A stretch of 64,000 bases of DNA. It comes from Allocatelliglobosispora scoriae (GTDB taxonomy: Bacteria > Actinomycetota > Actinomycetes > Mycobacteriales > Micromonosporaceae). The stretch's first letter is position 1; every line of letters starts with the position of its first letter. A program made the translations under genes and the position numbers. The DNA lies in contig NZ_JACHMN010000002.1 in assembly GCF_014204945.1 (NCBI RefSeq), positions 1,874,503 through 1,938,502 on the forward strand, read 5' to 3'. Under the pieces are notes generated by a model, which worked only from the letters and a program-made list of their open reading frames with translations, did no database searches and had not been told where the DNA came from. Below are positions 57,837 to 64,000 of this stretch, in pieces.

Positions 57837-58199
57837 ATGGACGACACCCGCTGGATCGATGACGACGCTGGGCCGATCGTGCGGCCCTATGCCCTCACCG
57901 GCGGGCGTACCCAGCCCGCCACCGGCGGCTTCGACCTGATCGCCGTCGTGGTCGCCAACCGGCCGGCCACACCCGGCGACGCGGGTCTCGGCTCGACATA
58001 CGCCGAGATCATGCGCTTGTGCCAGCAACCGCACTCCGTCGCGGAGATCGCAGCCCACCTGCGGCTGCCCACCGGAATCACCCGCGTCCTGCTCGGCGAC
58101 CTCGTCGAGAAGGAACTCATCCGCAAGCCGATCTCCACAGCATCCGTGCCAACCGACGACATATTCAGGGCGGTCATCGATGGAATCCGCGCACTCTGA
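57837..58199 (+). CDS. DUF742 protein CvnC
   Basis: This 120-aa DUF742 protein starts with IVRPYALTGGRTQPATGGFD. It has a winged-helix-like part with YAEIMRLCQQPHSVAEIAAH followed by LPTGITRVLLGDLVEKELI. DUF742 proteins are conservon components, probably DNA-binding-like or adaptor proteins. It overlaps cvnD by 20 bp, so translation is coupled. Confidence 0.93.
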   Translation: MDDTRWIDDDAGPIVRPYALTGGRTQPATGGFDLIAVVVANRPATPGDAGLGSTYAEIMRLCQQPHSVAEIAAHLRLPTGITRVLLGDLVEKELIRKPISTASVPTDDIFRAVIDGIRAL

Positions 58200-58758
58200 C
58201 GTCCTCGCATACAAGGTGCTCGTCGCCGGGGGCTTCGGCGTCGGCAAGACCACCCTCGTCGGCGCCGTCAGCGAGATCAAACCGCTCTTCACCGAGGAGC
58301 ACCTCACCGACGCGAGCGTCGGCATCGACGACACCTCGGGAGTCGAGGCGAAGTCGACGACGACCGTCGCGCTCGACTTCGGCCGCATCACCATCAACAA
58401 CGGGCTGATGCTCTACCTCTTCGGCACACCCGGCCAGGACCGCTTCATGTTCGTCTGGGACGAGCTCGCCGAGGGCGCGATCGGCGCGGTCGTGCTCGCC
58501 GACACCCGGCGCCTGGAGGACTGCTTCTCCTCGATCGACTATTTCGAGTCGCGGGGGACGCCCTTCATCGTCGCGGTGAACTGCTTCGACGGATCGCACG
58601 TCTACGCACCCGACGACGTGAAGGTGGCGCTCAACCTCGACGACGACGTCCCGGTGGAGCTCTGCGACGCGCGGCACCGGGAATCGGTGAAGACCGTGCT
58701 CATCTCGCTCATGCGGTACCTGATGACGCGCAAGGCGGGCGAGCCGGCGAGGGTCTAG
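58180..58758 (+). CDS. Conservon GTPase CvnD
   Basis: This 192-aa Ras-like small GTPase has the P-loop GGFGVGKTTLVGAVSE, a switch region with TTTVALDFGRITIN, LFGTPGQDRFMFVWDELAEG (G3) and VAVNCFDGS as the G4-like guanine-binding motif. NCFD replaces NKxD, a change typical of the CvnD group. It closes the four-gene conservon. Conservons typically influence development and secondary metabolism in Streptomyces; the input here is unknown. Confidence 0.93.
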   Translation: MESAHSDVLAYKVLVAGGFGVGKTTLVGAVSEIKPLFTEEHLTDASVGIDDTSGVEAKSTTTVALDFGRITINNGLMLYLFGTPGQDRFMFVWDELAEGAIGAVVLADTRRLEDCFSSIDYFESRGTPFIVAVNCFDGSHVYAPDDVKVALNLDDDVPVELCDARHRESVKTVLISLMRYLMTRKAGEPARV

Positions 58759-58768
58759 CCGTGCGCGG

Positions 58769-58942
58769 TTACGGCTGCTCCTGCTGGTTCTGGGGCAGCC
58801 AGTCGTCGTCCTCGAGGCCGGCGTCGGGAACGGGGACCCAGACCAGCCCGGCGCCGTGGCACGCCATGCAGTCGATGTCGTTGCGCTCGCCGGTCCCCCG
58901 GCAGAATCCACAGGTACGCAGTACAGGTGCCTGGTCGGTCAT
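58769..58942 (-). CDS. 57-aa CxxCxGxG zinc-finger-like protein
   Basis: From the ATG at 58942, with GGAAGGGAAG upstream, this microprotein encodes TCGFCRGTGERND followed by CMACHGAGLVWVP. These are two CxxCxGxG units like half of a DnaJ zinc domain, with an acidic C-terminal tail. It should bind one zinc ion. It converges with the conservon, leaving 10 bp between the stops. A longer frame upstream exists but has no ribosome site. The function is unknown. Confidence 0.72.
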   Translation of the reverse strand: MTDQAPVLRTCGFCRGTGERNDIDCMACHGAGLVWVPVPDAGLEDDDWLPQNQQEQP

Positions 58943-59050
58943 AACACTTCCCTTCCTGAACCCCCAGGCCAGCTTATTCGCCGTAGCACCACCCGTCGAC
59001 TCGGGGAACGGGCCAACCTCACATCTCCGACAGCACCTCAGCACCGCCGA

Positions 59051-59078
59051 GACCGCCGCAACTCTTCAGGAGTCGGTC
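59051..59078 (+). repeat. Repeat family A, copy 8 (diverged)
   Basis: CAACTCTTCAGGAGTCG at 59059-59075 differs from the core by two bases and is preceded by GACCGCCG. It lies in the gap between the zinc-finger microprotein and the next gene. Confidence 0.6.
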
Positions 59079-59153
59079 CTCAGCAGACCCGTCGAGGGGG
59101 GTACGCCGTGGACCCCCCTCGGCGGGGCCGATAGCGTCACGGAGGGGGTGACG

Positions 59154-59426
59154 ATGAGGTCGGACAGTGGTGTCGAGGTCATGGTGAAGCTGGGGCATCT
59201 GTCGGAGGTGCGGGTCGACTCGATCGATCGCCATGGCAGCCTGCCCATCATCGAGATCCTGGTCAACAGCGAGCTGACCGTGATGCTCACGCCCTACGTC
59301 GGCGTCGAGCAGAACGCCCCGCTCACCTGGGACGATCTGCGGGTCGCCGATGATCTGGCCCGGGCCGCCACGGTCTACCGGGACGAACTCGCCCGCCTGC
59401 TGCGGGACGAGAAACAGACGAGTTGA
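59154..59426 (+). CDS. Conserved small hypothetical protein
   Basis: This 90-aa soluble protein contains VMVKLGHLSEVRVDSIDRHG, a strand-rich LPIIEILVNSELTVMLTPYV and an amphipathic helix ending LARLLRDEKQTS. The ATG at 59154 has GGAGGG 7-8 nt upstream; a GTG two codons earlier lies inside that ribosome site. TAGCGT at 59131-59136 may be its -10 box. It ends 10 bp before the epimerase gene, so the two are probably co-transcribed. I do not recognise the family. Confidence 0.6.
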   Translation: MRSDSGVEVMVKLGHLSEVRVDSIDRHGSLPIIEILVNSELTVMLTPYVGVEQNAPLTWDDLRVADDLARAATVYRDELARLLRDEKQTS

Positions 59427-59436
59427 GGGGCAGCTT

Positions 59437-60348
59437 GTGCGCGTACTCATCACGGGTGGCCGGGGATTCCTCGGCCGTGCCGTCACCGCGGACCTGATCG
59501 CGCGCGGGCATGGGGTGACCGTGCTCAGCCACACGGCAGGCGGCGACGGGACGGTGCTCGGCGACCTGCGCGACCGCGAACGCCTGACCGAGGTGATCGC
59601 CCAGGTCAAGCCCGAGATCGTCTGCCACCTCGCGGCGCTGACCAACCCGCGCGACTCCTTCGCGAACCCGCTCACCTACTTCGACGTCAACGTCGGCGGC
59701 ACGCTCAACCTGCTGCACGCGCTGGCCGCGGCCGGCGAACCGGCCCGGATCGTCTTCACCTCGACCAGCGCCGTCTACGGCTCCGCGCGCCCCGGCCACC
59801 TCAGCGAGGACATGGTTCCCAGCCCGGAGAGCCCCTATGCGGTCTCGAAGGTCACGGCCGAGCAACTCCTGGCCAGCTATGTGGGTACGGGTGCGATCGG
59901 CGCGACCAGCCTCCGCTGCTTCAACATCGCCGGAGCGGTGAGCGGCTTCGGCGACCCGGACCCGACGCGGATCATCTCCGCCGCACTGCGGGCGGCCGCC
60001 GGGGTGATCCCGCACGTCTCGGTCAACGGCGACGGCAGCGCGGTGCGGGAGTTCACGCACGTCCTGGACGTGGCGGCGGCGGTGGGACTCGCGGCGGAGT
60101 CTTCGTCCATCGGCGACTCACGGGTGCTGAACGTCGGGACCGGCAACGGGATCACGATGATGGAGGTGATCCGGGCGGCGGAGAAGGTGACCGGGCGGGA
60201 GATCGCCGTGGTGCACCGGCCGCCGGCCCGGGAACCGCACACGTTGATCGCCGACGGGCGGCGGGTGCGGGAGGTGCTGGGGTGGGAGGCTCAGCGCTCG
60301 TCGATCGAGGAAATCGTCGCGGACAGCTGGGCAGCGCTGGGCGCCTGA
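59437..60348 (+). CDS. NAD-dependent epimerase/dehydratase (GalE-like)
   Basis: This 303-aa extended SDR enzyme starts with the NAD-binding VLITGGRGFLGRAV. It has HLAALTNPRDSFANP, the catalytic STSAVYG Ser and YxxxK in SPYAVSKVTAEQL, then SLRCFNIAGAVSGFG and AVREFTHVLDVAAAV. These are typical of UDP-sugar 4-epimerases and dehydratases. The specific sugar is uncertain. The GTG has AGGGG 7 nt upstream. Confidence 0.88.
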   Translation: MRVLITGGRGFLGRAVTADLIARGHGVTVLSHTAGGDGTVLGDLRDRERLTEVIAQVKPEIVCHLAALTNPRDSFANPLTYFDVNVGGTLNLLHALAAAGEPARIVFTSTSAVYGSARPGHLSEDMVPSPESPYAVSKVTAEQLLASYVGTGAIGATSLRCFNIAGAVSGFGDPDPTRIISAALRAAAGVIPHVSVNGDGSAVREFTHVLDVAAAVGLAAESSSIGDSRVLNVGTGNGITMMEVIRAAEKVTGREIAVVHRPPAREPHTLIADGRRVREVLGWEAQRSSIEEIVADSWAALGA

Positions 60349-60400
60349 GCGGAATTCATGGGCGGTGGTCGGCTTTACGCTGGTCACCGCTGTTTTATGA

Positions 60401-60475
60401 TGGTGGGCGCGGCAGGTTTCGAACCTGCGACCCTCCGCTTGTAAGGCGGATGCTCTCCCACTGAGCTACGCGCCC
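60401..60475 (-). tRNA. tRNA-Val (anticodon UAC)
   Basis: The minus strand folds into a complete cloverleaf. The acceptor GGGCGCG pairs with CGCGCCC, the D arm is GCTC/GAGC, and the anticodon arm TCCGC/GCGGA has the loop CTTACAA. The T arm is GCAGG/CCTGC with TTCGAAA. The anticodon is TAC, and the 3' ACCA is encoded. Confidence 0.97.
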
Positions 60476-60561
60476 TCGCACGCGACCACGTCCGTGCAAG
60501 ACCTCGGACAGCCTACCCGATGACCGGTCTCCCCTTCTCTGGGGTTTCCGTCCACCAACCA

Positions 60562-60615
60562 GTAGATCTTGTGCGTTTTCCGTCGCCAGAGCGACGGAAA
60601 ACGCACAAGATCTAC
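60562..60615. repeat. 25-bp perfect inverted repeat H
   Basis: Arms 60562-60586 and 60591-60615 are perfect 25-bp complements with a CAGA loop. AGATCT occurs near the outer end of each arm. It lies between tRNA-Val and the end of the peroxiredoxin gene. It may end transcription of the latter, but it has no T-run. Confidence 0.85.
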
Positions 60616-60634
60616 GAATCCCCAGCGAAACGGG

Positions 60635-61093
60635 CTACAGGGCGGCTAGGGCCTTGCGCCAGGCCTGCTGGTCGCGGGCCTCGCCGGGGAGGTTCATCTC
60701 GGCGAACCGCACCACGCCGTCCTTGTCGATCACGAACGTGCCCCGGTTGGCGAACCCGCGCTCGGAGTTGAACACGCCGTAGGCGGTGGCCACCTCCCCG
60801 TGCGGCCAGAAGTCGGCCAGCAGCGGGAACTCGTAGCCCTGCTCCGTCGCCCATACCTTGTGGGCGAAGACCGAGTCGACGCTCACCGACAGCACCTGCG
60901 TGGAGTCGTTGACGAAGTCGTTGAGGTTGTCCCGGATCTCGCAGAGTTCGCCCTGGCAGGTGCCGGTGAAGGCGAGCGGGTAGAAGACGAGCAGGACGTT
61001 GCGCTGCCCGCGGAAGTCGGAGAGACGCACTTCCTGGTTGTTCTGGTCCTTCAGGACGAAGTCGGGCGCCACGGCGCCGATCTGGATGGTCAC
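60635..61093 (-). CDS. AhpE-type peroxiredoxin
   Basis: This 152-aa peroxiredoxin starts at a GTG with GGAGG upstream (MTIQIGAVAPDFVLKDQNNQ). The peroxidatic Cys is in PLAFTGTCQGELCEIRD, with a second Cys five residues later, unlike one-Cys mycobacterial AhpE. Later parts are DFWPHGEVATAYGVFN and GTFVIDKDGVVRF. It reduces peroxides in the cytoplasm; its reductant is unknown. It stands alone downstream of the tRNA on the same strand. Confidence 0.92.
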   Translation of the reverse strand: MTIQIGAVAPDFVLKDQNNQEVRLSDFRGQRNVLLVFYPLAFTGTCQGELCEIRDNLNDFVNDSTQVLSVSVDSVFAHKVWATEQGYEFPLLADFWPHGEVATAYGVFNSERGFANRGTFVIDKDGVVRFAEMNLPGEARDQQAWRKALAAL

Positions 61094-61162
61094 AAATCCT
61101 CCAACGAGGGCAGGTTGGAGCGGCGCGCTATCCACAACAGCGCGCCGCGATCTGCGACAACC

Positions 61163-61600
61163 CTAACGCTTGCTTCGCGCGGCCTTAGGCGCGACCAATC
61201 TGGAAGCTGCCCAGTCACTGCCGGCGCTGAGAGTGGTGGTCTGCGCCAGACCTGCGGTCGGCGCCGATTCACTGATCTCGCTGGGCTCGACGTGGCCGTC
61301 ACGGCCGGACTTCGGAGTCAGCAGCCACACCACGCCACTGTCGGCGAGGGGGCCCAGTGCGTCGACTAGGAGGTCTACCAGATCGCCGTCGCCGTCGCGG
61401 TACCAGACGAGCACCGCATCGACCACCTCGTCGGTGTCCTCATCGACTAGTTCGCCGCAGCGATCGGCCAGCGCGTCACGAAGATCTTCATCGACGTCAT
61501 CGTCGTATCCCATCTCCATGACCACCATGCCCGGCTCAATGCCGAACCGGTCCGCCAGGCTGCGTACGCCATCAGCGGCCTGACCAGCGGTCGCGCTCAC
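61163..61600 (-). CDS. DUF3052 family protein
   Basis: This 145-aa protein matches DUF3052: LADRFGIEPGMVVMEMGYDD, an acidic stretch around DDDVDEDLRDALADRCGELV, then VLVWYRDGDGDLVDLLVDAL and VVWLLTPKSGRDGHVEPSEI. It is a small, acidic, soluble protein conserved in actinobacteria with unknown function. It lies upstream of ahpE on the same strand, as is often seen, which suggests a shared stress role. GGGAGG lies 9 nt before the GTG. Confidence 0.88.
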   Translation of the reverse strand: MSATAGQAADGVRSLADRFGIEPGMVVMEMGYDDDVDEDLRDALADRCGELVDEDTDEVVDAVLVWYRDGDGDLVDLLVDALGPLADSGVVWLLTPKSGRDGHVEPSEISESAPTAGLAQTTTLSAGSDWAASRLVAPKAARSKR

Positions 61601-61719
61601 GTTTGGGTGCCTCCCATTCTTTGTCTCGGGGTCGCCCGGCAACATACCGGACAACGCGTAGTTCACACAGTTCTAGCGTCCAGCGCAAGTGCAACACCGA
61701 CCAGTTCGCAAACTAGGAG

Positions 61720-63990
61720 TTACGCCGCGAGTATCGCCCGTGCGCTTGACATGATCTGATCTTCGCTGACGAGGACCGTCTTCGCAGCATGTCCGAGCGG
61801 AATAAATGTGTCAGCAGCGGCGACCCGCGTCACCGAGCCGACGTAGCCGGAGTCGATCAGCGCCGCGAGCACGCCCTCCGCTACCCCTCCTGACCTGCGG
61901 GTTTCGTCGACGACGAGGACCCGGCCGGTGGCGGAGGACTCGCGGACGATGTCGGCGACCGGCAGCGGGGCGAGCCAGCGGAGATCGACGACCCGGGTGC
62001 CGACCCCCTCCTGGGCGAGCCGGGCGGCGACCCGCAGGGACATCCGGAGCCCGTTGCCAAACGTGATCATGGTGAGAGCATCGGCACTCCCCACCCCGTA
62101 GACGCGGGCCCGGCCGATCGGCACGTGGGTGGAGCCCCAGCGCCGGGGGTCGGGGTAATCCGAGAGCCACTCACCATCGCCGGACTCGTAGAGATCACGG
62201 GTGTGATAGAGCGCGATCGGCTCCAGGAAGGCACAGACTGCGCCATCCACGGCGGCGGCCGTCAGGCACGTCCGCAGCATCGCCGCCGCGTCGTCGGCGC
62301 GGGCGGGGCAGGCGATGACGAGCCCGGGGATGTCGCGGAGCACGGCGATCGAGTTGTCGTTGTGGAAGTGCCCGCCGAACCCCTCCTGGTAGCCGAGGCC
62401 CGCGATGCGCACGACCATGGGGTTGCGGAAGCGCCCGCCGGAGAAGAACTGCATCGTGGCGGCCTCGCCCCGGAGCTGGTCCTCGGCGTTGTGCAGGTAC
62501 GCCAGGTACTGGATCTCCGGCACCGGCACCATCCCGGCGAGCCCGGCCCCGGCGGCGAGCCCCAGGATCGACGTCTCGTCGAGCAGCGTGTCGAAGACCC
62601 GGTTGACGCCGAACCGCTCGCGCAGCCCCTTCGTGACGCCGTAGACGCCGCCCTTCGCCGCCACGTCCTCGCCGAAGAGCAGCGTCTCCGGCATCGTGAG
62701 CAGCGCGTCGGCGAGCGTCGTGTTGATCGCCTGGGCGAGGGTCTGCGGTGCGGTGGGGTGCGAGCGCTGCATGGCGAGCGGCCCGGCTGCGCGCTCCCCC
62801 GCCTCGGCGATGGCCCGGGCGACCCGGACCGGTCGGCGCGGGGCGAGCGGGGCCGTCACCTCGGCGGACGAGGCCAGCTTGGGCTCGCGGATGACCTCCT
62901 CGGCGGTCCGGCGGACCTGCCAGCCGACCTCGTCGTAGCGGGCCAGCAGCTCCTCGGGCGAGATCAGGTCGGCCTCGATCAGGCGTCGGGCGGTCGCGAC
63001 GAGGGGATCGCGGGCGAGGTCCGCCTCGATCTCCCGGGTGCTGCGGTAGGCGATCTCCGCGTCGGCGCCGGCGTGGCCCATCAGGCGCACGGTCTTGAGG
63101 TGGAGGACGGCGGGGCGGCGCGTCGTGCGTACCCACTCGGATGCCTGGAGGGTCGCGGCATGGACGGTCACCGCGTCGCAGCCGTCCGACTGGAAGTAGC
63201 GGACCCCCGGCCGGGAGGAGAGCGCGGCCTCGACCCACCCGTCGGGCGATCGGACGCTGATGCCGAGCCCGTTGTCCTCGCAGACGAAGAGGATGGGCAG
63301 TTTAAGGCCGGTGTGGTCGATCCAGCCCGCCGTGTTGAAGGCGGTGGTGGCCGAGGCGTGGTTGACCGACGCGTCGCCGAAGGAGCAGACCATGAGCGCG
63401 TCGGCCGGCCACGGCGTGGTGACGGGTGCGGTGCCGAGTGCGCTCGCGACGCGGCCCTCCAGCTTGGAGCCGTTGCCGCCGCGCCGGGACCGTTCCAGGG
63501 CGAAGGCGAGCCCGACCGCCCGGGGCAGGTGCGACGCGATCGTGGAGGTGATCGGGATGATGTTGAGCGAGTGGTGGCCGAAGACCTTGTGCCGGCCGCC
63601 CGCGATCGGCTCCAGACTGGACGCGACGGTGCCCCGGAGCACGTCGCGCACCGGATCCATGTCGGGCTCGCCCGCCTGCCCGGCCCGCAGGCAGTAGAAG
63701 GCGCCCGAGCGGTAGTGCAGCATCGCCGGGTCGGTGTGGCGCAGCGCGGCGGCGACGGCGGCGTTGCCCTCGTGTCCGGACGAGCCGATCGTGTAGAAAC
63801 CCTCGCCGAACCCGCGCAGCCAGCGGGCGGCGAGATCGAGATGACGGCTGGTGACCTGCGCGTCGAAGATCCGCAGCAGTTGCGGCGGGGTCAGTCCCCA
63901 GCCGCCCACCTCCAGGGTGCTGCCGGCATCGGGCTTGAAGCCGGTGACGGTGGTCCGGAACCGCTCATCAAGATCCTGAGGGGTTGTCAT
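61720..63990 (-). CDS. Fused E1 alpha/beta subunits of a 2-oxoacid dehydrogenase
   Basis: This 756-aa thiamine-diphosphate enzyme joins both E1 chains. The alpha half (to about residue 370) has GEGFYTIGSSGHEGNAAVAA and the TPP/Mg motif beginning GDASVNHASATTAFN. The beta half has LLFGEDVAAKGGVYGVTKGL, PVPEIQYLAYLHNAEDQLRG and GFGGHFHNDNSIAVLRDIPG, ending with a transketolase C domain (RVLVVDETRRSGGVAEGV). It is closest to branched-chain or related 2-oxoacid E1. No E2 or E3 lies beside it; sucB and lpd are 38-40 kb upstream. Nine bases separate its ATG from the window edge. Confidence 0.9.
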   Translation of the reverse strand: MTTPQDLDERFRTTVTGFKPDAGSTLEVGGWGLTPPQLLRIFDAQVTSRHLDLAARWLRGFGEGFYTIGSSGHEGNAAVAAALRHTDPAMLHYRSGAFYCLRAGQAGEPDMDPVRDVLRGTVASSLEPIAGGRHKVFGHHSLNIIPITSTIASHLPRAVGLAFALERSRRGGNGSKLEGRVASALGTAPVTTPWPADALMVCSFGDASVNHASATTAFNTAGWIDHTGLKLPILFVCEDNGLGISVRSPDGWVEAALSSRPGVRYFQSDGCDAVTVHAATLQASEWVRTTRRPAVLHLKTVRLMGHAGADAEIAYRSTREIEADLARDPLVATARRLIEADLISPEELLARYDEVGWQVRRTAEEVIREPKLASSAEVTAPLAPRRPVRVARAIAEAGERAAGPLAMQRSHPTAPQTLAQAINTTLADALLTMPETLLFGEDVAAKGGVYGVTKGLRERFGVNRVFDTLLDETSILGLAAGAGLAGMVPVPEIQYLAYLHNAEDQLRGEAATMQFFSGGRFRNPMVVRIAGLGYQEGFGGHFHNDNSIAVLRDIPGLVIACPARADDAAAMLRTCLTAAAVDGAVCAFLEPIALYHTRDLYESGDGEWLSDYPDPRRWGSTHVPIGRARVYGVGSADALTMITFGNGLRMSLRVAARLAQEGVGTRVVDLRWLAPLPVADIVRESSATGRVLVVDETRRSGGVAEGVLAALIDSGYVGSVTRVAAADTFIPLGHAAKTVLVSEDQIMSSARAILAA

Positions 63991-64000
63991 GCCAGCCAGC

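Overview
The window is high-GC DNA with dense genes, frequent GTG and TTG starts, and many start codons 6-8 nt downstream of a TANNNT hexamer. These features indicate a chromosomal segment of an actinomycete. The gene content (conservon, SigK-RskA, GlnR-type glnA promoter, translational T-box, CobU-CobT fusion, WG-repeat protein) fits Micromonosporaceae best, but the family assignment is an inference. I see no prophage, rRNA operon, CRISPR array or biosynthetic gene cluster.

Layout. 0-10 kb: the end of a DUF3043 gene, a truncated haemoglobin, a DUF2461 protein, an AzlCD amino-acid exporter, an MFS transporter, a three-gene ABC-2 exporter, a TPR/WG-repeat protein and an aldo/keto reductase. 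10-45 kb: a conserved core whose order resembles the Mycobacterium tuberculosis Rv2207-Rv2221c region: cobU-cobT fusion, cobS, gcvT, pepA, lpd, sucB/dlaT, a TIGR01777 epimerase, lipB, lipA, DUF4191, RDD, glnA and glnE. Set into this core are a radical-SAM gene interrupted by an intein, two paralogous membrane proteins with a remnant of a third, a 900-bp IS5-type element, a T-box-controlled archaeal-type aspS, a penicillin-acylase-family hydrolase and an ECF sigma/membrane-protein pair. 45-50 kb: LD-carboxypeptidase, a DCC-type thiol protein with a TetR regulator, citramalate synthase behind a branched-chain amino-acid attenuator, and ahpD. 50-55 kb: a tyrosine phosphatase and a SigK module (molybdopterin oxidoreductase, fasciclin lipoprotein, RskA, SigK). 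55-59 kb: a conservon (cvnABCD). 59-64 kb: an epimerase, tRNA-Val(UAC), an AhpE-type peroxiredoxin, DUF3052 and a fused E1 2-oxoacid dehydrogenase.

The genes form a few functional sets. One is lipoate and 2-oxoacid dehydrogenase metabolism: lipB makes the octanoylated domain, lipA inserts sulfur, sucB carries two lipoyl domains, lpd reoxidises them, and gcvT serves the related glycine cleavage system. A second is nitrogen assimilation: glnA behind a GlnR box, and glnE, which adenylylates GlnA. A third is the SigK regulon, where two near-identical promoters precede sigK and the fasciclin gene.

The most unusual signal is in the intergenic DNA. At least ten intergenic sites carry long, often perfect inverted repeats (arms up to 36 bp), usually with GATC in or near the arms. 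They fall into several families, three of which recur in the window. Some copies overlap stop codons or lie between convergent genes, and the IS element sits next to one copy. No function is assigned to them here.
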